From Blasia pusilla (lineage: Eukaryota; Marchantiophyta; Marchantiopsida; Blasiales), in assembly GCA_050084515.1 (NCBI GenBank), contig CM114273.1:30938001-31002000 (forward strand): a DNA stretch of 64,000 bases, in the 5' to 3' direction. Of the stretch, positions 33,991 through 46,365 are shown piece after piece. The position numbers and the translations under genes are program-made. The notes beneath the pieces are model-generated. The model did no database searches. It was not told where the DNA came from and saw nothing but the letters and a program-made list of their open reading frames with translations. How positions within the stretch are numbered: position 1 is the stretch's first letter; the number at the start of each line of letters is the position of its first letter.

Positions 33991-36370
33991 GTCTTCACAA
34001 AGCCAATGGACATATGAGGCGGGAAAAAGGCCCTCTAAATACTAGAGATGTTCTTTTAGGTGTATTCAATATTATTTACCCTATGGTGAGACCAACTTGT
34101 ATTTTAGCTTCCATTTTTTCTTGCCCTGAATCGTGGTGTTCTATATGTTTTGAATCTCCCTCTATGTATTCCGGTTGGGTTCCCGTCTCCTTTTCTTAGT
34201 GTTTAGCTTGAAAATAAAAAAAATTGAGAAATTAAATTTACTTTCATCCTTTTCTCAAATTTATTTTCATCCTTTCTCACTAGAATTCCTTACCACTCTT
34301 CCAATTTAGCCTTTCTCATTTTTTCAAAAAATATGTAATGTCATGTCCAAACTAAGCTTGAAATGAAAAAATAATTGTGTTTCCCGCCTAAATATGATTT
34401 TTTTAAATGGTAAAAGAAAGTGGACATGAAGGAGACTCAATTTGTTTAAACTAAGATTGAGAAAAATTTACAAAATCTAGACTTATTTTGAAGATAAAAA
34501 TTAAGATTTGTTAAAAATGCTATTCAATTTTTATATTAAAATAAAATTTAAATTTAAAAAAAGAGAATTAAGAGAGTTGGGAAAGGGTCATTTGGAGCTT
34601 CTCCTCAGCCCATAATGAAAGATAAAAAATTGGGGAAGAAATGAATTACAGGTCTGAGGTTTCGCCGAGAAGAAAGCAGAGGTTGGGAGATGAACACGCT
34701 CGAGATGAGATACGTGTTTCATGTCGTGGATGCTATGGCGAGCAGGGATTCTTGTCGATTTTCCGGGGAGCGGACGGAGCGTGGAGGAGCCTGGGATGGC
34801 AATTTGTCCGTAGTGTGAATCCGGTTAAGCAAGTCTGCGAGGATCCGCTGTGGATTTGGTAGGGAGGATCATCTCGTGTGTTTGGCGTAAATGTTTGCTG
34901 CGGGGAGTTTGGTGTGCGTGTCGTGTGCATACATGGCGATCGTTGCAGGATGTCTGTGTAAGGAGATCGCCTTGAGCATGTTTTGGGGGAATTTGGTGGG
35001 GATTGTCGATGTATACTCTCGTGCTGCTGCAATGTGGATTCATTGAGTTGCTGTTTACTGTCTTATTGAGGAGAGTCTAAAAATTTGGTACGAATGTCGA
35101 AGGTTTCTCAATTCAGAGCTCAGTTTTACCGGTCTGGTTCTAATTTTAGATGCTCGTACGTTCCTAGCGCCTGTTGTGTAACGGCAAGGAATTTTCCTGG
35201 CGCTGAAATCCTAGTCAGCCTAGGGCACCAGTATCATCAGATCATGGACAGTAATAATGAACTGTGCAGTGAAGATGAAGACTGAGCGGCGGCAGAAGGA
35301 GACTGAGATGCGCTATTGAACCTTTGTCAACAGCGTCCTACTTCCCTCACGAAAGCTAGTTGCCCGGTCGTTTTTTACTTCACTGTATGACAATTTTTGT
35401 GGAATTATGACATTTGTCCTTTCGTCCTGTCGGCATAGTCAGCGTTTTCTTTAACCAATAGAAGGACTAAGTTGGAGTTCTGTATTATTGGATTCGACTT
35501 TTATGACGTACCGTCATCAAACTCAGTCACTGTCATGGCATCGCATCTGAAAACGATATCAAGAATCTAAAGCTGAAAAAATGTCGTTTGAAATGTAGGA
35601 CAAGAAGCGTGTCTCATAAGTTGTGACTAGATCGAAAATCTCCCAGTTGCTTCCGCATTTCGGGAAGGTCGAAGGTATTGAACTAGTAATTTGAGGTTTG
35701 GGTGGAACTAGCCTAACGTTGTTTGACAAACGGATCAATTCTGCCAAGATCCGGGTCTGAAGTTGATGCCAGGGAGGAGACATACACTACTGAGGTAAGG
35801 ATAAGAAGATAATGTCAAGAATTTGACATTTTTTGCCTTCTTTCTGCAAGACTAGTTGAATGAGAGTTGAATATGTCACAAGATTTCGTTGCCTTTCTGC
35901 AGACTCATTGGTGGAGGCGAAGATGTACGCATCGGCGCAGCTCCGAACATCTACACTGTGTCGGGGTCAAAGCAGACAGGGCCAGGTTGAGATTGCCGTT
36001 CTACAATGCAAGGTTTGTTATTCTGGAATCCGCTGACAGAAGTCATTTTGATCGGGTCTGTGAAGAATAAAGGATAACACCAAGAAGTAATGTCCAATGG
36101 GGAGACTCCTCTCCTTGTCTTGGCAGAAGTTTTTTGGGGGATGAGATTTGGAACTTACCTCTCCACGACGCTCGGTTGAATGAACAGATTAATGCTATTT
36201 CTTGTGACGGTTACTTGTACCGCTAGGGGAGTCAACAGTAAGTCGTTAAACAAATTTCATCATGAGCATGAAAACGGATTGGAAGATGAGCAAGGTTCAA
36301 GGCCCCACGTTAATTCGTTGTAGTTTGAGATTCACACATCAGATATGTCGCTCTGTCTATATGTCTATCT
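33991..36370. other. Intergenic region upstream of the mTERF-like gene
   Basis: AT-rich at 34200-34580, then normal composition. An open frame at 34641-34862 is unrecognised. The stretch 35081-35227 is a diverged copy of 36371-36517 (separate entry). No RNA gene was seen. Upstream exons of the mTERF-like gene could lie here but cannot be placed. Confidence 0.4.
35081..35227 (+). repeat. First copy of a ~145-bp duplication upstream of the mTERF-like gene
   Basis: Resembles 36371-36517: both carry AATTTGGTNCGAATGT, then a TTTYACCGGTC block, then TTAGATGYTCGTRC, TTCCTAGC and ATCCT(A/G)GT elements in the same order and spacing. The copies lie about 1.29 kb apart, suggesting a local segmental duplication of a 5' leader or exon. 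Confidence 0.65.
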
Positions 36371-36517
36371 GTAAGAATTTGGTGCGAATGTTCTAAGTTT
36401 GCTTTTTAGCGCTTAGTTTCACCGGTCCTCTTCCAATCTTAGATGTTCGTGCATTCCTAGCACCTGTTTTATTGCGTCGGGTAAATCTCGTGGCGTATAA
36501 ATCCTGGTTTCTCATCA
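36371..36517 (+). repeat. Second copy of the ~145-bp duplication, just 5' of the mTERF-like frame
   Basis: Partner of 35081-35227. It ends about 110 bp before the mTERF-like open frame, so it is probably promoter or leader sequence of that gene. Confidence 0.65.
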
Positions 36518-36687
36518 AATATAATCGGCAAAAGTTGTAACAGCTCTCTGTTTGTTTAAGGGAATTTTCGGCTGGATTGACTTGTTCAATACGAAATTAA
36601 TTACTGATTGGAAGGTCTTTTGGGTTAGTGCAGAATACAGGAATCCTCTCGAACAGCAGACACAGAGTATGCTTAAACGACAGGTCC

Positions 36688-37257
36688 ATGACCCCTCAGA
36701 AATTGTTCAAAAGGACTCATGAACCTCGGCTGCTGGAACACTTCCCAGCATCTTTGTTTCGATCGGGCCACTCAATTGTTTGTAAAGCGACGGACTCCAC
36801 GACTAGCAAAGTTCAGTTTTCAAGGGATAGTTTGGTGGCGCCACAGCTGGAAAAATGGCTGGAGGCTAGTAATTATATTCAAGGATTGGGTTTTGACACG
36901 GATGAGGCAGAGAGGATCCTTGGCAAAGCCTTTGGGTGGGTCCATTCACCCTTCTGGACAGAAGAACCACTGCAGACTGTGCCAGAGGTGGATACGGTGA
37001 TCTCTGTGGTAGAATTTATGAAGAAGGAGATAGGTCTTTCAGAGGAACAATTGATAAAAGTGGTCAAGAAGTTACCGGAGGTGCTAGCTTGCAGAGATTT
37101 GTTCGAAACTAATCTTGGGATTTTAGACAAAGACTGGGGTATCACTGGGAATTCTCTAAAAAACACTATAATCCGAAAGCCTCAGGTACTTGGATGTAAT
37201 ATAGATTGCAAAGGTGACTGTATGGCCCAGTGCACTCGGTGTTGGGCCAGGTTTTGA
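36688..37257 (+). CDS. mTERF-family-like organelle protein
   Basis: Start chosen at ATG 36688, the first ATG of an open frame that extends upstream to about 36628; a splice acceptor (GTGCAG at 36628-36633) is an alternative beginning. About 189 aa from that ATG. The N-terminal ~45 residues are Arg/Ser/Thr-rich with few acids and end in VCKATDS, like a plastid or mitochondrial transit peptide. Then come helical mTERF-type repeats with the Leu/Pro pattern: FDTDEAERILGKAFGW, EEQLIKVVKKLPEVLACRD, LKNTIIRKPQVLGCNID. The tail CKGDCMAQCTRCWARF is Cys-rich and recalls a small plant mTERF-like subgroup (possibly the At4g09620 type, from memory). mTERF proteins act in organelle transcription or RNA processing. 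Confidence 0.75.
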   Translation: MTPQKLFKRTHEPRLLEHFPASLFRSGHSIVCKATDSTTSKVQFSRDSLVAPQLEKWLEASNYIQGLGFDTDEAERILGKAFGWVHSPFWTEEPLQTVPEVDTVISVVEFMKKEIGLSEEQLIKVVKKLPEVLACRDLFETNLGILDKDWGITGNSLKNTIIRKPQVLGCNIDCKGDCMAQCTRCWARF

Positions 37258-38748
37258 AATCACATTAGGTGGGGATAATGTATCGTCCGTCATAGAAACA
37301 CTTGTCACTAAACAGAGGAAAATAATTTACCCGTCAGAGCTTCACAATAGTAAATCTAACAGCATTTATCCGCTATTGCATTCGACGGATTCGAAAGGAT
37401 TCTGCAGATGTAGGAGATTGATACCGTTTCTCTCACTCGGATGGCAAGATACACAATCTGGAAGCATGTTCTACTTCATCATCAAAGTGTGAATAAGACA
37501 ATCTCAGCCGTCGACAGTGGGTCTCTCAAGTGGATGAATTATTTGAGGCTAGTTATCTGAATTGTTGAGGGTTGTCTGTCGCCGAATCGAAAGTCGAAGG
37601 CACACTTCAAGTTCCTAGGCGTGTTCGTTCGTTGCACTCTATCACTTATCAAGGTATGCATAGTATTAAGTCTCCTCATCGCCGACATGGAATTGAGTAT
37701 GACATTATAGTTGCGAACTCTCCCACTGCGCGGCTTTTCCTTACGAACCAGACGGGATGCCTACGAGGATCATGAGATCGGTTGGGTGAAGGTTAGTTCG
37801 GTGGCGTGTCCTAGCTGCGGTTGGATCCTTACAGAATCGGAGTTCACCACATCTTGCAGGCATTCTGGCAAGATGGCGGACAGTCTCTCGCAAGATCCCG
37901 CCACTGTAATAACTTCGGTTGAATCCACGCTCCGAAATTCGCGTCTTTGGTCATGCACATTTGCTAGTTTTCTGACGCCGCCGAGTTTAAGATAGTTACT
38001 TCGCTGTCCACTTTCTCGGGGCGACCTGATGTGATGAGGTAAAGCTGAGAGGAATTGGAGGCATATTCGAAGGACCCGAAGTGAGATCCGATCAGTGAAT
38101 GACATTCATGACTCACAGGAAATTGTGAAGTCGTAACATACTTGTCGGTTTACTCGAATATCTTGTAGACTGACGTAGAACGACACATTCAACACTAGAA
38201 CCACGGAGGAAGGCATTATCTCCAAACACTAAAAGCGTGGCATCTTCCCTGCATAGTTAATGATATACACGATGCCGATAGTCTAATGATATACACGATG
38301 CCGTAGACTTCAAAGCGTTCTCTTCTTTTTGAATTCACGTGGGAGTTGCGTGGATGCCCAGTTATTTTCATGCTGATGACACTTCTCAGGACTTCATGAT
38401 GTAGTTTGTCAACAAGACAATATCCTCAAAGCTTAGAAATGTGCCAGCAAAGTAACTATCGTCTGGAAAGGTGATTGCTAAAAAGAATTTTAGATCATGA
38501 ATATAAGAAAGTAGAACGAGAAAGAAAGAAGAAAGGGTAAAGAATGAGAACCGCACTTGCGTGTCACAAATAACTCACAGAACTGCCGCTTGGGAAACAG
38601 TTGTGAGACAAGAGCTAGCTGATTGTCATCATACTTTGTTGCATTATGAATGCAATTAATACTTTTTAAGGGCTCGCTCACTTTCAGGGCTTGTGCAGTG
38701 TCTTCAAGGTGTGAGTATGAGTTGCATGTAAGTGTCGGTTTCTGACAC
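37258..38748. other. Intergenic region between convergent mTERF-like and HAD genes
   Basis: No recognised gene. Both neighbours end here (3' ends converge), so it should hold their 3' UTRs. A short direct repeat of TAATGATATACACGATGCCG occurs twice at about 38258-38303. Confidence 0.45.
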
Positions 38749-41700
38749 TCAGGGCTCTTCCAAACCACAGGCTTTGAAGAAGAGCCTTATGTCGCTAAGG
38801 TTGTCAAGAATAATTGCCTCGCCACTATCGCTTGCTGCAAGGAGCTCGTCCCTGCCGAAGACGCCAGTACACACGCCAATGGCTTGAGCTCCTGCATACT
38901 CTGCTGCACGAATATCGTTGGGCTGCGACAGACATCAACAGAGAAGAACGCTGTAAGATTCCTGCGCCTTATCTAGACGACTCTTGGACATTCGTTGCTA
39001 TGTGTAAACAACGAACCTTTAAGCGTTAAATGCGCTGTTCAATGATGGGCTACAGTCAGAAAATTCAAATTTCATAACTAACTGCAAGCTGCCATCTCGT
39101 ATCCAACCTAGAAATCAGCCAGGAAACAGGCAGCAGTTAAGTATGCCAGACAGTGAGCTGGTATCCACCAGAGTATTGGACCACAGTACTAATTGGATGA
39201 GGCCAACGCCCATCCTCATTCAGGTTATCAACCATATTTTTTACAACAACTGATGTCAACTTCGAAACTCAGAGTGAACGCACGGCTACTAGGATTCAAA
39301 ATGAACTCAGGTAAGGATCGGTGACATGAGGAGGAGCTAGCTACGAGTTTTTTGACAAGGATTGTCACCAACCGGATCCAGAAATCTAGCACATTTGAGT
39401 GGGTTGCTTCAGTCAGGGTTCCAATAGCTTTCTAATAGCAACCGAGTCTCCTTGAATTTCATAAAATCATGGTAAGTAAATGCAAGTTCATTACTCAGCG
39501 TGTGAGGTACACAGATCCACAAACTTTAAGCAATCATGGAAAGGATCGAGTCCCAAGATGCTAGCTGGATCAGAGGAACTGACAGTATCTCCAACGTGCA
39601 CTCGAAGAGAAAAATCTCCAGGAAAGAGCGTTTGAGCTCGTGAAGCCGCAATTTTCACCAACTCTCCTCGATCACTGTTGTCACTTCCGAATCTGCAAGA
39701 TCCAGACCTGGTCAGTAAATGATCTCCAACCACTAGATAGTGTCGATCAAACTATTTGTGGGCCTTGATGAGCATACTTACTGGCATTTTAGTAGCAAAT
39801 ACCATGCAAGAAAAATATAGGGTCCCTGCGGAGAGATCACAGCACAAATCCATTATGACTTGAAGACCTTTGAGATTCTGAGTCTAAGAGCATGTTGGCC
39901 ATGGTTTTGACATTAGTTCTTCACTCGTGCCTGCTGACCCGGCATCTGGATATAGATCCACCTCCGAACATTCTTGAGTAAATCAGACGTCCTTGACGAG
40001 TATAGATTCAGTAAACCTCTAATCTAACCTTCACTAAGCTTTCTGCATCCAGGCAAGCACAGGACCAAGTTGAGTCCAGGTTTCGATCATATTCTGGGAG
40101 TAGATCCTCGAAATATACTTGAGAGACACCGAAAGAATGGAAGAAACTAGGCACTATGTAGAAACTGAAATTCTACAAGTAATAACTTGGAAAGAATTTT
40201 TTCCAAAATTATACGTAGGAGTCATAGAATGCCTCGTATGTGGCAGAGCTGTCAAACTGACCCGCCAAAATTTGGATTAGAAAACAAGGGCCGAATTCCC
40301 AGACCCTGCATCTTCAACCAAGCTATCTCATCCAAGTTACCTGTCACCTGCGGGCAGACAAGCAATTATGAGAAGGGCTTACGAAAAAGCAGTCGATGGC
40401 TGCTGAGCTGTAGAAGGAGAGCAAGAACCACGGACGGACATGCAGAAGACGACTCGTCATGTACCTACCAATCCTATGACGGCATCCTTGCGGTTCGACA
40501 GGGTCTGGAGAAGCTCTGGCACTCCCGGTAACAACTCCAATCCCTCTGTAACTTGGGTGGAGTTGTTTCTGGCGTACTCCAGCATCTTCGCCTTCAATTC
40601 AGGTAGCTTGGCAGTGGACGTCTGTCGTGACACAAACCAATCAACTCATGCCCGTACTTCTCGGGATGCATAACTCTAAGCACAGGAGTAGCATCAGTTG
40701 CGAACACGTGCTAGGGGAAAGTACACATCCACAGCAGACAACGGCAGAAATCACCGCATTAATTTTGAGTCCCCACAAGCCGCAGTGACGCGCATGCGAA
40801 TGAGAACTTGTAAGCACTCCACAGATCGTGGTCATCTCTCAAGGCAGCAGCGACAGTTTCATCATCTCTCCCCGCCAAAGCAGAGGAGGTGGGAGAAAAT
40901 GGACTGTGATAGGGATCGCTCTTTATTTCCAGAGCTACATGGCAGAGGTTAATCATTTACCTCTCGAGGAATGCCATAGTACTCCAATGTGTCGACGAGA
41001 ACCAAGGGGTCGGTGCTTCCATGATGCTGCAACATTTACACGACAAAGCTACAGGTAAGTTTCACTACTCCGAATTTCTACAAGCTCTTTCGTTGAGCCC
41101 AACTGATGCGATCCACTTCCGAAGAACATACACAACCCTGCGGTGTGAGGATCCAGCTACTCTCAAAGGACCGAATGACGACGCGCTCTCATCGTGGATC
41201 AAATCTGGGCCTCACAAAATTGGCAAAAGCTGGAAGAAAGCGAAGACAGAAGGAAAAGACTTAACGTTGGAGGTGGAAGTATGGGAGTTGCCAATGGGAC
41301 TCACCTTGATGACATCGATGCTCCCCCCGACAATGCCGAAGACCTCTTTGAAAGCGAACGAAAACGCTTCCTTATGCAAGAAATTGGCTTTGTCGCCCTG
41401 GACTTGCATCAAAGTGCCATCCACATCAAATGTGACCAGCACGCGTCCACCTGCCATGGCGCCCCAGTTGTCCTGCTCTTCGTCTCCCTCTTTCTGCCCA
41501 CCGACCTTACCCACAACCTCAAGAAATTCCCAACTACTTCGATTGAAACTCGCCCTCACAGCCGGATTCCCTCCACTCCCCAATCCGCAGATCGAAGGGC
41601 CTTCAGATTTTCTTCTGCGGATGGCAAGAACGAGCACAGATCGAGAATGCTTGGTCCGATTGAAGCTCTTCGCCAGAGGAGTTTCGTAGCAGTGGATCAG

Positions 41701-41751
41701 TGCGCCAGACATTTCTGAGTACACACATCTCGTCGTGCATAATCCCGGCAT
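38749..41751 (-). CDS. HAD-superfamily hydrolase (subfamily IA-like phosphatase), six exons
   Basis: Six exons join in frame with GT/AG sites: 41751-41305, 41026-40961, 40621-40469, 40347-40262, 39692-39584 and 38922-38749 (stop TGA). The product is about 344 aa. HAD motifs are all present: motif I VLVTFDVDGTLM (nucleophile Asp and general acid), motif II in AVIGLVTGN (Thr), a candidate motif III Lys in ELVKIAASRA, and motif IV VHVGDTPNDIRAAEYAGA. The cap region reads LPELKAKMLEYARNN and LLPGVPELLQTLSNRKD. The first ~95 residues before AGGRVLV are rich in Ser, Arg and Lys, consistent with an organelle transit peptide or a non-conserved extension; the next Met, MAGGRVLV, is an alternative start near 41465. 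Substrate unknown; the closest idea is a phosphoglycolate-phosphatase-like enzyme. Confidence 0.88.
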
Positions 41752-43449
41752 CTTTCGCAAGGTTCGCTTTCTTCTTCATTTGCCTTGCCCGCCGTGGGCA
41801 CCACCATAGCTTCTTATCAGGCCAAGTGTCACCGTGGTCCACCCGAGTTTCCGAATCTCCGGATGGTGGGTCCTCCATTTGCGCAGTGTTGGAATCTAAT
41901 GGGCTTTGTTGGTCTAATACTAAGACCCGCGGATTGCTGAGCTTCGAATCCCATCCTATGGAAACTCGATGCATTTAAGTTTTGACCCGGAGAAGTTTCA
42001 GTGAAGGGTAAACCTCCATTAATACAAAGCAATACCCATGGTCCAAAGCAAATAGTGAAGGTGTATGGGAAATAAATTCAAAAAGTGTTTGAAGAGATGT
42101 TATTCATGTACAGGGATTAATGAAGTTGCATATAAATTAAAATTTGATTTTGATTTGTATGGTGATTAAAGCGTTTACAAATTAAGAAGACACTCTTTCA
42201 TAATCATATAAATTAATTAACATATCTATATTAAATATATTTTGTTTTCATTATTAAAATATTTATAATTAAAAATTTAAAAATATTTTCAATTAATATA
42301 TCATTTTCAATCAACGCTTCATTTTTCCTCTAAAATTTTTCATCATTTTCAATCAATATATCATTCTCCTTCGAAATATTATAATTACCATCTTTAATAT
42401 ACAAAAATTGATGCTAAAATATTAGGGGATAAAATAATACATGTTATTATTTTATCTTATTTTATTTATTATTTTGTCGTATTATGAATGTGTAGTTGTT
42501 CATTATAGTTTAGATGTTACCCATGCCATGCACGTCTAACATAATTTCTTCAATAGAAGGGCTTAAAAACAAGTATCAATGACATATTTTTAAATTATAC
42601 TTAAAATTTTAAAATATATTTTATTTCAAAATTTAAATATAATTTCTCCTTGTACAAATCTCAAAAGAATAAGAAAATCACTTTTAAATAATATCCATCT
42701 CCCCTAGATAATTACATTCCTCCCTAAAAGTTCCAATAATAATTATTCTTCCCCTTCACACCTAAATCACATTCACTAAAAATTCTTAATTAATTTTAAT
42801 TAATGAAATCCTTTTATTCTTCCATTCAAATTCATTTTCCTTTCCCAAAATATCATATGTGAATTAATATGATTAATTTAAAAAGAATCATACCATTCAT
42901 TTCAAATTTGAAATCTAATTCTTATTTTCTAAAATCTTAGAAGAGTAATAACATTTCATTCTTCCAAGTAATTATATTACTTAATTCAAATTTAAATGAT
43001 ATCCCAATCCTCCAAAATAATTTTACCCTTCCATAAAATTTAATCTATTCCTTCTTCATTAAAATTTATTTTCCCTTTCCATCATCTGTGATTTAAGACA
43101 CAAATTCAAAATTATTTTTTTTTTCAAAATTATTTCATTTTATTATTATTTATAATCACCCATTATAATATTGAATAAAAATATTAATTAATTAATAAAA
43201 TATTTGTCTATTCCATTCAAATCCCTATGGGTGTTCTCTACCTTATTTGCCTATCTAATGTGGTTCAAGTAGTAAAATTCAAACATGTTGTCTATTATTA
43301 TTTGAATGCCCCCCTCCCCCTAGTTCTCCCCTACCCCTAAAGCCATGTTACTTGAATACCCCCCTTCCCTTACCCCCTAACCCCTTCCCTACCATGCCAC
43401 GTGCTGGATTCTCCTGTGTTGCCATTGAAAACTGCTCCTCTGTTAATAG
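41752..43449. other. HAD gene 5' flank and AT-rich intergenic region
   Basis: The first ~300 bp should include the HAD promoter and leader. From about 42050 to 43250 the sequence is very AT-rich with AATTTAAAAT-type low complexity, typical of decayed intergenic DNA. C-rich runs (CCCCCTCCCCC) occur at 43310-43390. No gene recognised. Confidence 0.5.
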
Positions 43450-43662
43450 TATAGACAATTATTGGAGAGTGCCTTCTTGATTAGCAAACACTTCTTTGTT
43501 TGACACATGGCGATTGGGCAACAAGAAAATATTTCACATATTATGGGGAGTAAGAAAAAAATTTTGTGTGTAGCATCATGAGTCCCTTCACGGGCTAAAT
43601 ACTAGCAAATGCTTTTCAAACAAATTTTTTATTTCCCGCGCATCGCACGGACACCTTACTAG
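43450..43662 (+). mobile_element. Short non-autonomous Helitron (~213 bp)
   Basis: The 5' end is homologous to the TCTATATTATTATTGG ends elsewhere (here TATAGACAATTATTGG, so the TC is degenerate). The body matches 21885-22040. The 3' end has an imperfect CCGCGCATCGCACGG hairpin, then CTAG followed by a host T. No coding capacity. It would depend on an autonomous element such as the one at 46470-54125, whose 3' hairpin (GTGCATCGCACGGGCACC) is very similar. Confidence 0.7.
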
Positions 43663-44599
43663 TATCCTTGACGCTCATGCACACTATATCATGTCCAATC
43701 ATTGGGCAGCTTCCAGCAATACGATCAACTTCATACCTTCATCCTCCTTGGATGAAACTATTCACACCTTTGGCCTCCTCGGATGAACTCTTCACTCTTA
43801 GGATTCAAGTGCGTATTTACCAACTTACTTAAGGCTAAAGTCAACATTTGTTATCTTGCTTGGGTGTCTAAAGTCACCTTTTGTGGAAGGGAAGAAATGT
43901 CTCTCTACCATCCACAACAAGCCTTATGGCTCGAGCCTTCTATTAACAAGGGGACTTTTATAAGAGGGAATGGCTTCACTTCTTATAGAATTCTGTTTCT
44001 CACCCTCATTGCGAATAGCAACCCCCTGTGCCTCCTTAATAAGAGAGATGTCACACATGCTTTCAGCAAGATTGCACATAGCTTCTCTTTCAAAGCCTTG
44101 CAACATCCTAGAGTCCAAGGTGGAGAGTCTCTGCTAGAGCTACGAGAAAAGCATGCCCCCTTACCGATGAGGATTTTTCATACAATAAAAAATAATCCAA
44201 AAATGCAGAGGACTGAATCGCAATCAGAAAATTAAGAATACATATGATTTACATATAAGACAATAAAATATCAGATGTGGAATTTTTTCTAATTGTTTCA
44301 TTTTCAATGAGACAAATGGAAGTATTATGCCTCTTGAAATCATCCACAATCACAAAAAGTTTGGGATTTTGTTGATAGAAGGGAAAATTACTTTAATGGA
44401 TCACCTTTCTCATGTGCATGTGTGGCTAAAGCATGCTTGCGCCAAGTGCATCACCAAATGTCTCTTATGCAGGTTCATCAACCAAATTTGGCATCCATAA
44501 AGCATGTTCAAGGTCAAATACTTCATTAATGTCAACTCTAACCATGCATGGGGGAATTTCCTTGGCATGAAACTTGTCCCTTCCACCAAAACCTGATAA
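43663..44599. other. Intergenic region, no gene recognised
   Basis: A 150-codon open frame (43783-44235) has no recognisable domain and unbiased composition. I do not call it a gene. The rest is moderately AT-rich. Confidence 0.35.
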
Positions 44600-45365
44600 C
44601 CCTTGACAATTTATTGCCACATGCATGGTGTGTGATCAGCATGGTTGCACGAAAATGCAGCTCGGATGTCTGCGACTCGCATCCGAGCCCACTCTTGAGC
44701 CCGTTACGTAAACTCGGGCGGGCCGAGCCTGCAATCATTTTGTGGCCCGTAGGGAAAGTTGGGCCTCCATTATGTGGGCTTAGGCCCGCACAGGGTCCGC
44801 TGTGTGTAAACCTTGTCTTATCGACTGAAGATCTGAAGGTTCCATCAGGGAGACAATGTCTATTTGCAGCAGACGGCACCTATGACGTTGGATACGACTA
44901 TAGGGCGCATTATCTTGAGAGTGAGATATATTTTTCCATTTGGGACGTGACAGTATAGTTTGGAAGAACCATATGTGTAATTGTGCGTCATGTCACCTTC
45001 CTAACATTGACAGTACAGTTGATCGGAACTTAGCAATGGTTCCTACAGGCTTACGTTGCATGTTGTGTGGTTTTGCACATGGTGCGACCACAATGCTAGT
45101 TTGTCATGGCTGTTCGAGAGGGTGGCATATGGCATGTCTGAAATTTCCTTTTACTAGGGTTCCTCAGGGGCGATGGATATGCCCCAAATGTACATAGAAT
45201 AAATACTAGGTAGTCATAGGTCTTGACTTGTGTCTGTGACATGGATAACAAGAAGGTGAATAACAATGAGGCCATATGAGCACCTGGCCTTTTTGCTCTT
45301 AGCATCCTAGAAATTTATGTCATGGTAGGTAGGGATAGATGGCTATCTAGAGTTAGAAGGACCAA
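44600..45365 (+). pseudogene. Ty3/gypsy fragment D: integrase scrap and the best-preserved PHD finger
   Basis: 44610-44645 matches the integrase HHCC region (CATGGTGTGTGATC). About 200 bp of unrelated GC-rich sequence follows. From 44846 homology resumes through the linker to an intact finger within 44940-45197: CMLCGFAHGATTMLVCHGCS, GWHMACLKF, VPQGRWICPKCT. All eight C4HC3 ligands and the conserved Trp are present, then a stop. The homology ends near 45365, at the GAGTTAGAAGGACC 3' noncoding motif, before any LTR. Confidence 0.82.
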
Positions 45366-46365
45366 CCAAGGTTGCACACAAAGAAAGTCCGTCCCTCGGA
45401 CGGACTTGTTTGTGTAGGCTCAGGTATCCACAGCCTGCACCCAAGCTTTCCAAGCCTGTAGTGGCCTCAAGCCCACCAAGCCCTTTGGCTTGTAGTGGCC
45501 ATAAAACAATGGGCCCACCTATAGGCTCTGGCCGCCTCAGGTCTGATGCGGGCCTAAGCGGCATGCCTAAGGATATGTCTGGACTTGTCCTTAGACATAT
45601 CCTTAGATAATCTTCGTGCAATCTTGGACATAACCACCAAAACTAGTATGGGATTGTCAACTTGCTATGGATTAGTATGGTATCTTGTGTGTATATTGGC
45701 ATCGATGTATATTGTCGCCTCAAGGGCGCACAACTGTGAGGTGGAGTTTATGGTGGAATGCCTTCAAGGGTATTGGAGGAAAGCCTCAAGAGGTTGAGGA
45801 TGACTTGTTAAGCCGGCATGAAAGCAACTTTCCTTTTTTTTCAAGTCATTGATATGACCTAAAAATTCATTTTTGGTAAGTTTCTAAGAGACTACTTTCC
45901 ATTTTATATTCAAATTAATCTCATGAATATCCATTTGTTGTTTGATATACCCAAGAGAGAGAGATTTCTATTTTTTGAATTTCCTAGCATGATTGTTCTC
46001 CTTGTAGTGAGTAACAAAACCTTACAATGCCCCTTTGGATTATTTTTGGATCTTGATTTCTTGGAAATATTTTGATAACCAATCCTCTCGATGTTTAGAT
46101 GCCATCAGCTAATATGGTATCTTGTTTTTTTTGTGTATTTTGTGATAGGCATGAACATGTCATTGATGTGACCCTAAAAATTTGCAAGGTTATTTCCAAA
46201 TTAATCTCTTAAAACTTGATAGGGAGTGCAAGGTATGAACATCCTACAACATGAGGGCAGTTCCCATAGGGCACGTGCATATTTGCAAGGATTTCCACCT
46301 CTTAAAACTTGTAAGGGAGTATGGGAATCGCTTATGCAACTCCCTAAATTCGTATTCTCCACTAA
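45366..46365. other. Intergenic region with palindromes, no gene
   Basis: Begins with a palindrome AAGTCCGTCC-CTC-GGACGGACTT (45385-45407) and includes a 14-bp stem at 45567-45580/45593-45606. Sequence between 45410 and 45560 is GC-rich, with repeated AGCCCACCAAGCCC-like words. Nothing codes convincingly. Confidence 0.45.

Noticed and set aside
40641-40956. Extra HAD exon between exons 2 and 3
   Set aside because: Open frames exist, but exons 2 and 3 already join in phase with a continuous HAD alignment, and nothing here matches the family.
41194-41718. Plus-strand open frames of 174 and 222 codons over 41.0-41.7 kb
   Set aside because: Antisense to exon 1 of the HAD hydrolase, whose six-exon model and catalytic motifs on the minus strand are convincing.
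43783-44235. 150-codon open frame as a gene
   Set aside because: No recognisable domain, no splice support, and located among repeat debris.
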